A stretch of DNA of 39,190 nucleotides, taken from positions 3,776 through 42,965 of the forward strand of contig NZ_JAUNPC010000018.1 of NCBI RefSeq assembly GCF_030536915.1. Direction: 5' to 3'. The notes under the pieces were generated by a model. It searched no databases and was not told where the DNA came from. It saw only the letters and a program-made list of their open reading frames with translations. Below are positions 32,658 to 39,190 of the stretch, one piece after another; position 1 is the stretch's first letter; every line of letters begins with the position of its first letter. The position numbers were made by a program, and so were the translations under genes. Source of the DNA: Paracoccus sp. (in: a-proteobacteria) (lineage in GTDB: Bacteria > Pseudomonadota > Alphaproteobacteria > Rhodobacterales > Rhodobacteraceae).

Positions 32658-33213
32658 CGGGGCGAACCTCGGTGACCTCGGGGATGTAATGGCGCAGCAG
32701 GTTCTCGATCCCCATCTTCAGCGTCAGGGTCGAGGACGGGCAGCCCGCGCAGGCCCCCTGCATGTGCAGGTAGACGACGCCACGGTCGAAGCCGTGGAAG
32801 GTGATGTCGCCGCCGTCCTGCGCCACGGCGGGCCGCACGCGGGTGTCCAGCAGTTCCTTGATCTGGCCCACGATTTCCGCATCAGGGCCGTCATGGGCGG
32901 CATGGCCGCCCGAAGCCGCAACCTGGGACTGGGCCAGCACCGTGTCGCCCGACTGGTAATGGTCCATGATCGCGCCTAGGATCGAGGGCTTGATCTGGTC
33001 CCAGATCGCCGCGTCGGACTTGGTAACGGTCACGAAATCCGAGCCCAGGAAGACGCCGGCGACGCCCGGCACGGCGAAGATGCGCTGCGCCAGCGGGCTT
33101 GCCGCCGCGCGACCCGCATCGGGAAAATCGGCCGTGCCGCTGCCCAGCACGGTTTCGCCGGGCAGGAACTTCAGCGTGGCGGGGTTCGGGGTGGTTTCGG
33201 TCTGAATGAACAT
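32650..33213 (-). CDS. nfuA: NifU-family Fe-S scaffold protein (Nfu type)
   Basis: A 187-residue protein that carries and delivers iron-sulfur clusters to client apoproteins. The N-terminal Nfu domain is recognisable (MFIQTETTPNPATLKFLPGE, with VPGVAGVFLGSDFVTVTK). The C-terminal NifU domain contains the cluster-binding CxxC at Cys155 and Cys158 (GACAGCPSS), preceded by RPAVAQDGGDITF. This N-Nfu plus NifU arrangement is the alphaproteobacterial and mitochondrial NFU1 form, not the degenerate A-type domain of E. coli NfuA. The ATG at 33213 has GAGGAG about 6 bases upstream. It overlaps the TTG start of tsaB, so the genes nfu-tsaB-rimI are co-translated. Confidence 0.9.
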   Translation of the reverse strand: MFIQTETTPNPATLKFLPGETVLGSGTADFPDAGRAAASPLAQRIFAVPGVAGVFLGSDFVTVTKSDAAIWDQIKPSILGAIMDHYQSGDTVLAQSQVAASGGHAAHDGPDAEIVGQIKELLDTRVRPAVAQDGGDITFHGFDRGVVYLHMQGACAGCPSSTLTLKMGIENLLRHYIPEVTEVRPVA

Positions 33214-33282
33214 CGGATGCTCCTCGGTCCCGTCCGATATGGTCCCGGGACCGGCCAAGTCAAGCCCGGGGGGACCGGCGGC

Positions 33283-33738
33283 TCAGGTGATCTGCTCCAG
33301 CCGCTCGCGCGAGATGTCGCCGGGCACGATGGTCAGCGGACAGGGCAGCGAGGCCATTTCGCGCATCAGCCGCGTGACCAGTGGACCCGGCCCGCTGCCG
33401 GCCGCGGCGGCGGCCAGCACGACAATGGCGATCGCGGCGTCGTCGCTGATCTGGGCGATCAGCTCGGCCCCGGGATCGCCCTCGCGGATCACCAGTTCCG
33501 GTTCGACCCCCGGACGGTCGCGCATCCACTTGGCGAAGACCTCGAACTGCGCCTCGATCCGCTCGCGCGCCTCGGCCCGCATGACATCGGCCACCCCGAA
33601 GCCGTGCTGGATTTCCTCGGCGGGGATCACCGACAGCACCTGCACCGCGCCCCCTGTGTTCGCGGCCCTGAGCGCGGCATAGCGGATCGCGTTCAGGCAT
33701 TCCTTGCTGTCATCCAGCACGACCAGAAACTTTCGCAT
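33283..33738 (-). CDS. Universal stress protein (UspA family)
   Basis: A 151-residue single Usp domain: KFLVVLDDSKECLNAIRYAA at the N-terminus, a central VLSVIP strand, and near the C-terminus GSGPGPLVTRLMREMASLPCPLTIVPGD. The glycine-rich ATP-binding pattern G-2x-G-9x-G-(S/T) of ATP-binding Usp proteins is only partly kept here, so nucleotide binding is uncertain. Usually induced by starvation or oxidative stress; the client is unknown. About 70 bases separate it from the Nfu gene on the same strand. Confidence 0.85.
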   Translation of the reverse strand: MRKFLVVLDDSKECLNAIRYAALRAANTGGAVQVLSVIPAEEIQHGFGVADVMRAEARERIEAQFEVFAKWMRDRPGVEPELVIREGDPGAELIAQISDDAAIAIVVLAAAAAGSGPGPLVTRLMREMASLPCPLTIVPGDISRERLEQIT

Positions 33739-33907
33739 TACCCGTTCCTTCGGCAGCTCGGCCAGATTCCGCCGAACCAGAGTCGCAAAACTGCATCAGC
33801 TTCTCAACCCCCCAGGAAAAGGGCCGGCCGTGCACTTGCATCGGACCCCCACTATGCTAACGCCCGGAAAGAGTCCCGACCGTAACCGATCGAGGGTGAC
33901 CGAGCGA

Positions 33908-34657
33908 GTGACGATCCAACCCGACTGGAACAGCGAAAAGATCGGGCTTGCCCCGTTTCACGGGCCGGGCCCGCTGGGCAATGCCGGCGCGATCGCCTCG
34001 GCGGGCATCCCGCGCCTGCCCGGAATCGGGATGACGCCGGGCAAGCGGCTGTTCGATGTCGGGCTGGCGCTTCTGCTGCTGGTGCCGCTGTCGGTGCTGA
34101 TGCTGCTGGTCGCCGGGCTGCTGCTGGTCTTCGAAGGGCGGCCGGTCTTCTACCTGTCGGAACGGATGCGGGCGCCGGGCCAGTCCTTCCGGCTGATCAA
34201 GTTCCGCACCATGACCGCCGTGGACAAGGACGCAGGCGCGACCGGCGCCTACAAGTCCTGGCGGATCACGCGGCTCGGCTGCTTCCTGCGCCGGACGCGG
34301 ATCGACGAGCTGCCGCAGCTTTTCAACATCCTGCGCGGCGACATGAGCTTTGTCGGCCCCCGCCCCCCCTTGCGCGAATACGTGGACCGCTTTCCCCGCC
34401 GCTATGCCGAGGTGCTGCGGACCCGGCCCGGCGTCACCGGCCTTGCCACACTGATCTATCACGCGCATGAGGACCGGATCATGGCCCGATGCCATTCGCC
34501 CCAGGCGACCGAGGCGGCCTATTACCGGCGCTGCCTGCCGACCAAGCTGCGGCTGGACATGATCTATCAGCGCCGCCGGACGCTGGCACTGGACCTGTGG
34601 ATCATCGCCAACACGGTGATGACCGTCATCATCCCGCGCTGGAAGCGGCGGCGCTGA
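33908..34657 (+). CDS. Bacterial sugar transferase (undecaprenyl-phosphate sugar phosphotransferase type)
   Basis: A 249-residue WcaJ/ExoY-like initiating sugar transferase. It has a hydrophobic segment (about 48-70), then the conserved block [26 protein letters not shown] and the catalytic region [20 protein letters not shown] followed by [10 protein letters not shown], typical of monotopic phosphoglycosyl transferases that load a sugar-1-phosphate onto undecaprenyl phosphate. GTG at 33908 is chosen because GAGGGTGA lies 8 bases upstream; an ATG at 33854 and a GTG at 33896 are alternatives. No other polysaccharide genes are nearby, so it is an orphan. The 3' end overlaps truA by 29 bases tail to tail. 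Confidence 0.87.
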   Translation: MTIQPDWNSEKIGLAPFHGPGPLGNAGAIASAGIPRLPGIGMTPGKRLFDVGLALLLLVPLSVLMLLVAGLLLVFEGRPVFYLSERMRAPGQSFRLIKFRTMTAVDKDAGATGAYKSWRITRLGCFLRRTRIDELPQLFNILRGDMSFVGPRPPLREYVDRFPRRYAEVLRTRPGVTGLATLIYHAHEDRIMARCHSPQATEAAYYRRCLPTKLRLDMIYQRRRTLALDLWIIANTVMTVIIPRWKRRR

Positions 34658-35426
34658 ACGGGTCCGCCGGGTAGTCCACCCCCACCAGATACAGGCCCTG
34701 CGGCGGGCAGACCGGCCCGCAGGCGGCTCGGTCGCGGGCGTCGAGCGCCTCGCGCACCCTGCCGGGTTCCCAAGCCCCCGCGCCCACCCGCTCCAGCGTG
34801 CCGACGATGGAACGGACCTGGTTGTGCAGGAAGGACCGCGCCCACAGGTGGAAACGGTATTCCGCGCCATGGGGCAACGCGATCTCCTCGATCTCGATGC
34901 GGTCCAGCGTCTTCACCGGGCTTGCCGCTTGGCACATGGCCGAGCGGAAGGTGGTGAAGTCATGCCGCCCGACCAGATGCGCCGCGCCCTGCCGCATCGC
35001 CCCCGCGTCGAGCGGGTGGGCGACTTGCCAGACCCGCCCCCGGTCATGCGTTGCGGGCGCGCGGCGGGACAGCAGCCGGAACAGGTAGCGCCGCCCCTGC
35101 GCCGAAAAGCGGGCGTGGAAGTCGTCGGGGACAGGCGCCACGGCCAGCACGGCGACCGGCGCGGGCTTGAGATGCCAGTTCAGCGCCTCGGCCAGCCGGA
35201 AGGGGTCCCAGTCGCGCGACAGGTCGGCATGGGCCACCTGCCCAGTCGCGTGAACCCCGGCGTCCGTCCGTCCCGCCGCCGCGATCCGCGCACCGGCGCG
35301 GAAGCCGGGGTCCAGCGCCGCCAAGGCCCGTTCGACCTCGCCCTGCACCGAAGGGTGGTCGGCCTGCGCCTGCCAGCCGGCAAAGGGGCCGCCGTCATAT
35401 TCGATCTTCAGCGCAAAGCGCGGCAT
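34629..35426 (-). CDS. truA: tRNA pseudouridine(38-40) synthase TruA
   Basis: Converts uridines 38-40 of the anticodon arm to pseudouridine. The 265-residue protein has the catalytic Asp55 in [15 protein letters not shown], the N-terminal [19 protein letters not shown] with [12 protein letters not shown], and the C-terminal [20 protein letters not shown]. The ATG at 35426 is favoured over the longer open frame because upstream residues are unlike TruA. Its end overlaps the convergent sugar transferase by 29 bases. An XpaC-like gene lies 4 bases upstream on the same strand. Confidence 0.95.
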   Translation of the reverse strand: MPRFALKIEYDGGPFAGWQAQADHPSVQGEVERALAALDPGFRAGARIAAAGRTDAGVHATGQVAHADLSRDWDPFRLAEALNWHLKPAPVAVLAVAPVPDDFHARFSAQGRRYLFRLLSRRAPATHDRGRVWQVAHPLDAGAMRQGAAHLVGRHDFTTFRSAMCQAASPVKTLDRIEIEEIALPHGAEYRFHLWARSFLHNQVRSIVGTLERVGAGAWEPGRVREALDARDRAACGPVCPPQGLYLVGVDYPADPFSAAASSAG

Positions 35427-35430
35427 GGGT

Positions 35431-36393
35431 TTACCGGCGGGGCTGCTTCTCGGGGATGCGGAACAACTCGTCCAGGGTCGGATCGCTGCGGTCCTCCAGC
35501 GCCGCGGTTTCGGGCGGACGGACGCCCTCGCGGGCAAGGCGGTCGCGCAGCACCTGGATCTCGATGTCCATGTCGGTGCGGCCGCCCTGGTGCAGCCGCT
35601 GCTGCAGCGCCTGGAAGCTGGATTCGAGATCGGCCAGCAGCGCCTCGTACTGGCGGCGGGCGCCCTCGTCGCGGGTCCGCTGGTAGAGGTCGGCGAACTT
35701 CACCGTCGCGTCGCGGGCGCCGATCAGGTAGACGCCCAGATAGCGCCGCGCCGCGGCCAGCGCGCCGGGGTCCTGTTCCACCCGGTCAAAGAGGTTCCGC
35801 GCCGTGGCGGCGAACGTCCCCACCCGCGCCTCAAGCCGCCGGTCGCCCACCCGCTTGATCGCGTCGGTGATGCCGGCCAGGTGCTTTTCGGCCTCGTCCA
35901 CCATGCGGGCGGCGCGGTCCTGCTGAAAGCTGTCCACGCCCTCCATCCCCTTGTCGGCCATCGGGTCGGTGCCGAAGGTCAGCCAGTGAAGGATCGAGCC
36001 GGTGAAGCCGATGGCCAGCGCGCCGCCCAACGCGCCCGGCTCGGCCGAGCCGACCGCCAGACCCAGCCCGGTCAGCACGCCGCCGAACAGCTTGCGGGGG
36101 ATGGCGGGCCTGCGGGCCACGCGGCGGGCGTCATAGGCGGCCTCGGCCTGCAGCCCTTCGCGCGTCATCCACATCGCCCCCGCGGTGATGCCGAAGCCCG
36201 CAAGGCTGGTGGCCATCACCACCGGATCGCCCTGGAAGAAGGCCGTCAGCAGGAAGGGCGAGGCCATGAAGGTGATCCACTTGGTCCGGCCTTCATGCGG
36301 ATGGCGCACCTCGCCCGGTGCTGGCCGGGCGGGGACGCCGTCACCGCCGCGCCCTGCGCCCGGGGAAAACTTGCCGCCGAACCGTTTCGCCAT
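35431..36393 (-). CDS. XpaC-like protein (5-bromo-4-chloroindolyl phosphate hydrolysis family)
   Basis: A 320-residue protein. A short charged N-terminus precedes two hydrophobic segments (about 45-75 and 104-135), and a long helical cytoplasmic C-terminal region (about 150-290) includes [34 protein letters not shown]-like blocks. This matches the XpaC family, often encoded with TelA/tellurite-resistance proteins and linked to envelope stress; no TelA partner is in the window. GAGGGCGGAG lies just before the ATG at 36393. A possible 29-residue membrane peptide is encoded directly upstream. Molecular function is not established. Confidence 0.8.
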   Translation of the reverse strand: MAKRFGGKFSPGAGRGGDGVPARPAPGEVRHPHEGRTKWITFMASPFLLTAFFQGDPVVMATSLAGFGITAGAMWMTREGLQAEAAYDARRVARRPAIPRKLFGGVLTGLGLAVGSAEPGALGGALAIGFTGSILHWLTFGTDPMADKGMEGVDSFQQDRAARMVDEAEKHLAGITDAIKRVGDRRLEARVGTFAATARNLFDRVEQDPGALAAARRYLGVYLIGARDATVKFADLYQRTRDEGARRQYEALLADLESSFQALQQRLHQGGRTDMDIEIQVLRDRLAREGVRPPETAALEDRSDPTLDELFRIPEKQPRR

Positions 36394-36403
36394 CGCTCCG
36401 CCC

Positions 36404-36493
36404 TCAGCCCGCGCCGAAAAGCGAGGCGTAAAGCGTCACTCCCATCAGAAGAAAGAATGACAGGCGCTGCGCGGCGGGACGGGACATGGGCAT
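36404..36493 (-). CDS. Possible 29-residue single-pass membrane peptide
   Basis: The frame begins MPMSRPAAQRLSFFLLMGVT and ends LYASLFGAG, a basic start followed by a hydrophobic helix, which is what a tiny single-pass protein looks like. It lies 10 bases upstream of the XpaC-like gene on the same strand, suggesting coupled expression. The ribosome-binding site is weak (GAAAGA) and two in-frame ATGs (36493, 36487) are available. Chance remains possible for so short a frame. Confidence 0.4.
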   Translation of the reverse strand: MPMSRPAAQRLSFFLLMGVTLYASLFGAG

Positions 36494-36584
36494 GGTCTTT
36501 CGGCTGGACGGGGGTTTCGGCAATGGCCGTCCCCTGCGGGTCGCACGAGGCCGGCCGCACGGTCAACCCCGCAGCGGCCCGCCC

Positions 36585-36897
36585 GTTCCGATTGCGGCAG
36601 GATGTGAATGCGGCGGCAGCCATGGCGCACATGGGTCTCCGCCAGCTTGCGGATGCGCTTTGCCCGCACGTCCTGCGGCAGCCGCTTCAAGACGCAATGG
36701 CAGGTCGAGCGCGGCACCGGCACCGCCCGGCACGCCTGTCGGATGGACAGCAGGGACACCGTCCTAACGAAGTCGATCATCTTGCGACACCGGGCCAGGG
36801 CCAGATCTTTTTTCGGATCACCTTCGTAAGCATTTCCCTGTCGAAGCCCGGATCGGCGACCAGCCGGCGCAGCCGCGCATTGTTCGCCTGCTCTCTC
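36585..36897 (-). pseudogene. IS3-family transposase remnant (orfA 3' end and orfB 5' end)
   Basis: On the minus strand, 36897-36777 encodes REQANNARLRRLVADPGFDR and EMLTKVIRKK, the end of an IS3-type OrfA. The -1 frame continues with ALARCRKMIDFVRTVSLLSI, RQACRAVPVPRSTCHCVLKR and LAETHVRHGCRRIHIL, the start of OrfB before its DDE domain. The A6G slippery heptamer typical of IS3 frameshifting is preserved at 36813-36807 in the proper phase. The OrfA helix-turn-helix and the whole DDE catalytic core are missing, so it cannot transpose. No terminal inverted repeats were found in the flanks. Confidence 0.75.
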
Positions 36898-37039
36898 GAA
36901 CCGTTTATGGATAGCCCCGGGGCAAGATCGCCCTAAGGCATCTTTTCATCCGCCCGCGTTCCTCGGGCGCATTGCCGCAGGAAAGCTGTCAGCGCGGTTC
37001 ACCCGAACCCGCACCATCCAGGCGGGACACCCCCCGCGA

Positions 37040-37813
37040 TCACTCCGCCGAGTTGAGCCGCATCCGGGCGCGGCGCTCGCGGCGCTGCGCTTCCCGGCCG
37101 AGGCGGATCGACTGCCCGACAAAGTCCAGATGATCGCGGGCGGCCTTGTCGGCCAGGTCGGCATCGCCCGCCTCGATCGCCGAGATGATCCCGAGATGCT
37201 GGTCCAGCAGCTTGCGGCCGGTGCCGTCGATGCTGCGCAAGAGGTCGCGGTTGTAGAAGATGCCTCGCCGGGTCAGGTCGAAGACCGAGGCCATCATGTG
37301 GATCAGTGTGGTGTTGTGGCTGGCGTCCACGACCGCGCTGTGCAGCCGGAAATCGGCCTCCCGCTCGGCCTCGCAATCCTGGGCGTCCCAGGCGGCCCGA
37401 AGCTCGTCCCGAATCGCGGACAGCCGTTCCTTGTCGGCTGCGGTCGCGCGCCGGGCGGCGAGGCGGGCCGCGAAGGCCTCCTGCTCGCAGCGATATTCCA
37501 GGTAATCGTGGAACGCCTCGCCGTGGCGTGCATAAAGCGCCAGCATCGCGGGCGACATCGCCCGCCCGGTAAGCTCGGCGATATAGGTGCCGTCGCCGTG
37601 GCGCACCGTCACGAGATTGCGGCTTTCAAGGACCTGCAGGGCTTCGCGCAGCTTCGGGCGCGAGACATGGAAGGCCTCGGCCATCTCGCGCTCGGACGGC
37701 AGGCGGGCGCCGCCCTTCAGCACCCCGTCCACGATCATCGTCTCGATCTTGCCAACGACCACCTCAACCACCGATTCGTGGTCGATGGGTTCGAAGACAT
37801 CCACTGCGATCAT
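37040..37813 (-). CDS. GntR family transcriptional regulator, FadR/FCD subfamily (LldR/PdhR-like)
   Basis: A 257-residue regulator. An N-terminal winged helix-turn-helix (about 10-78) contains LPSEREMAEAFHVSRPKLRE and GDGTYI. A C-terminal FCD effector domain has the probable metal and ligand residues Asp154, His158, His206 and His228. Members sense organic acids such as lactate, pyruvate or glycolate. It is divergent from a locus ending in a probable lactate permease, so a role as lactate-responsive regulator is a reasonable inference. A promoter-like sequence and two palindromes lie 40-105 bases upstream of the start. The start ATG at 37813 has only a weak ribosome-binding site. Confidence 0.9.
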   Translation of the reverse strand: MIAVDVFEPIDHESVVEVVVGKIETMIVDGVLKGGARLPSEREMAEAFHVSRPKLREALQVLESRNLVTVRHGDGTYIAELTGRAMSPAMLALYARHGEAFHDYLEYRCEQEAFAARLAARRATAADKERLSAIRDELRAAWDAQDCEAEREADFRLHSAVVDASHNTTLIHMMASVFDLTRRGIFYNRDLLRSIDGTGRKLLDQHLGIISAIEAGDADLADKAARDHLDFVGQSIRLGREAQRRERRARMRLNSAE

Positions 37814-37852
37814 CGGTCTGCCCTGTCAGGCTATTTGGGGGTATGGCTGGAA

Positions 37853-37882
37853 ATAATATTGACCTCGGAAGAATAGGTTCAA
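37853..37882 (-). promoter_or_regulatory. Sigma-70 type promoter of the GntR gene
   Basis: On the minus strand TTGAAC (37882-37877) and TATTAT (37858-37853) are separated by 18 bases, and the -10 hexamer ends 39 bases before the gntR start. Matches are good (4/6 and 5/6), and the surrounding DNA is unusually AT-rich for this window. Confidence 0.6.
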
Positions 37883-37893
37883 GAAGGCACAGA

Positions 37894-37917
37894 GCGTTAA
37901 CGCCCGTATGTCATACG
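37894..37917. promoter_or_regulatory. Two adjacent palindromes, candidate GntR operators
   Basis: GCGTTAACGC (37894-37903) is a perfect 10-bp palindrome. CGTATG-T-CATACG (37905-37917) is a 13-bp inverted repeat one base later. They lie just upstream of the gntR -35 hexamer, where an autoregulator or divergent operator would sit. The second has the odd-spaced GT/AC symmetry common to FadR-type GntR sites. Confidence 0.5.
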
Positions 37918-38501
37918 CTTATTACCAACAGCGGTCTCTGCATCTGATCTCTTCAAAGCAGCTTGAGCTACTGAAATCTCGCTCATCGGTGCAACAGAGG
38001 AGATAAAACATTTGACCGATGCAAGAGGACAATAATATGGACCTCTTGCGACAGGCCACTGTCGCCCGCCGGGAGGGGCGGTCAGAGGGAGCGGGAGGAT
38101 GCCAATCATATCCAGCAGGATACCTGTGGCCTGCCGAAGCGCGGCTTCACGGGCCTCGCCTGCAAGGAGGCCCTGAGGCTGGACGCGCATCGCCCCGGAC
38201 GCCGTGGCCGCGCTGTTGCGCAGCAGCGGACACCGCACCGCGTTCCATGGACGAGCGAGGAGCAGATCAAGAGAACGCACCATCACGAAATCGTTTGCAC
38301 GCGGAAAGGCTCTGCGTAGGCTCGGACCATGTTTCGGCAAAAGGACGGCGCAGAATGACCATGACCGTCATCGCCCCGGCGGCCCCGACACGTGGCGGCG
38401 GCCTGCGGGAAGCGGCCGCCGCTGCGCCCCTCCACGGCAGGCCCTGTCATCTCCTGCGCCATTCCCTGCATCCGCCTGACAATCCTTCAGCCACGGGAAA
38501 C
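37918..38501. other. Gene-free stretch between the GntR regulatory region and the lpd fragment
   Basis: About 580 bases. The first 120 are AT-rich and may hold the rightward promoter; TTGACC at 38012 has no well-spaced -10. The remainder is GC-rich but lacks consistent codon bias in any frame; no domain was recognised on either strand. It may be worn remains of the missing part of the lpd-like gene or of mobile DNA. Confidence 0.5.
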
Positions 38502-38885
38502 ATGATGGAGGATCAGGCCTCTGACCCCGAAGCCGCCCGGGTCGGCGCGGCCGAAACCTCAGCCGGGACCGGGGGCCGCAGGATCGGCAGGGGCGTGTTC
38601 CCCCGGGCCGCCTCGGGCCGCTCGACGTCGCCGGACTGGTCGGAAGGGATCACCAGGGCCATCTTCGACGAGGCCGATGACCGGGTGATCGGCGCCTCGA
38701 TCTTCGGGCCGAACGCGGGCGAAGCGATCGCCGCGGCGGCGCTGGTGATCGCGACCGGCGCAGACGCGGCGGACTTGGGCCACACCATCCGTCCCCACCC
38801 GGCACTGAGCGAGACGGTCAACTTCGCCGCCGAGATGTCCGAGGGCACGATCACCGACCTGATCCCGCCCAGAAAGCGATACTGA
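38502..38885 (+). pseudogene. C-terminal fragment of dihydrolipoamide dehydrogenase (dimerisation domain)
   Basis: A 127-residue frame matching only the end of Lpd-type flavoprotein disulfide reductases: SDPEAARVGAAE (the TDPE-VG motif), VFPRAASGR, then IGASIFGPNAGEAIAAAALV, and the active-site base region IRPHPALSETVNFAAE ending GTITDLIPPRKR. The FAD-binding GxGxxG, the redox CxxxxC and the NAD domain are all absent, and the upstream 150 bases do not encode them. Third positions are strongly GC, so this was a normal gene. It is probably a truncated gene, though an expressed stand-alone domain cannot be excluded. It sits just before a probable lactate permease. Confidence 0.75.
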
Positions 38886-38918
38886 GCCGGGGAGCCCGCA
38901 CCCGGTCTTCTGAAAGCC

Positions 38919-38942
38919 CCCGGCACGGGAGGAAGTGCCGGG
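38919..38942 (+). promoter_or_regulatory. Hairpin in the leader of the permease gene
   Basis: CCCGGCAC (38919-38926) and GTGCCGGG (38935-38942) form an 8-bp stem with loop GGGAGGAA, which itself looks like a ribosome-binding sequence. It lies 34 bases after the lpd fragment and 55 bases before the permease start. No T-tract follows. Confidence 0.35.
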
Positions 38943-38997
38943 AAACCACTGTAGCAACAAGACGGCGGGGCTGGCCCCGTTCATACGAGGAGGAAAG

Positions 38998-39190
38998 ATG
39001 ACTGGTTTCCTGATATTCATTCTGGCCCTGCTGCCCATCGCCACGGTGTTCCTGCTGCTGGTGGTGCTGGAACGCTCGGCCAAGCTCTCGATGTTCGTGG
39101 CCTATCTGGTCACGGCAGCAACGGCCCTTTTCGTCTGGGGCACCGACCTGAACAAGGTTCTGGGGGCCACCGCCAACGGGGCCATCACCG
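38998..39190 (+). CDS. Probable L-lactate permease, N-terminal part (cut by window end)
   Basis: Only 64 codons are visible. They encode two membrane segments: FLIFILALLPIATVFLLLVV (about 4-23) and FVAYLVTAATALFVWGTD (about 33-50), followed by a motif like NKVLGATANGAIT. The pattern of an early LLPI helix, a short basic turn, and an FVWG helix leading to an A(A/T)xxG motif resembles LctP/LldP-type lactate permeases. The neighbouring FCD-type GntR regulator fits a lactate or glycolate locus. A strong GAGGAGG lies just before the ATG at 38998. Other ion transporter families remain possible. Confidence 0.6.
   Translation, partial: MTGFLIFILALLPIATVFLLLVVLERSAKLSMFVAYLVTAATALFVWGTDLNKVLGATANGAIT

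Noticed and set aside
38012-38038. Rightward promoter TTGACC with TAATAT
   Set aside because: The spacer is only about 15 bases, too short to call with confidence.
37897-38340. 147-codon minus-strand frame upstream of the lpd fragment
   Set aside because: No domain recognised, no consistent codon bias, and it crosses the palindromes that look like regulatory DNA.

Overview
The window looks like chromosomal DNA of a high-GC alphaproteobacterium of the Rhodobacterales, most likely Paracoccus or a close relative. This is inferred from strong G/C preference at third codon positions, the def-def-fmt cluster, the pgsA-moaD-moaE run, a flagellar cluster with a CtrA-like box, and a two-hairpin intergenic repeat of a kind I associate with this order. 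No rRNA, tRNA, CRISPR array or intact mobile element was seen.

Layout. Bases 1-4.1 kb hold arfB, a Nudix hydrolase and a PiT phosphate transporter on the plus strand, facing a stand-alone Lrp-type sensor domain and a MATE exporter. Bases 4.5-6.6 kb hold the formyl-methionine genes on the minus strand: a canonical deformylase, a deformylase-like protein that has lost catalytic residues, and fmt. Bases 6.6-14.3 kb hold a PatB-type C-S lyase, an L,D-transpeptidase-fold protein, HrpB and a diverged Mfd-like translocase. Bases 14.4-19.8 kb hold a YcjX/YcjF pair, pgsA, moaD, moaE, a YciI-like protein and accA.

Bases 20.3-31.1 kb are a flagellar cluster with two divergent arms. fliF-fliH-fliN-fliP run leftward. 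fliL, a small coiled-coil protein, a MotE-like protein, motA, a small unknown, flhA-fliR-flhB and a FliJ-like protein run rightward. Nearly all junctions overlap or touch, indicating translational coupling. A TTAA-N7-TTAG box sits midway between the arms. Together these genes supply the MS ring, part of the C ring, most of the export gate and the stator. fliG, fliM, fliI, fliQ and motB are not in the window.

Bases 31.2-36.5 kb hold rimI and tsaB (tsaB carries a long in-frame low-complexity insertion), an Nfu-type Fe-S protein, a universal stress protein, an orphan sugar transferase, truA and an XpaC-like protein. Bases 36.5-39.2 kb are a worn accessory stretch: an IS3-family remnant with a recognisable frameshift signal, an FCD-type GntR regulator with a promoter and palindromes, a C-terminal fragment of dihydrolipoamide dehydrogenase, and the start of a probable L-lactate permease cut by the window edge.

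Most unusual signals: three stop-free segments of atypical codon use that interrupt or join otherwise tightly packed genes (inside tsaB, between fliN and fliP, between flhB and the FliJ-like gene); a paired deformylase and pseudo-deformylase; a diverged Mfd paralogue; a repeated two-hairpin intergenic element; and the decayed IS3/lpd region beside the lactate locus.
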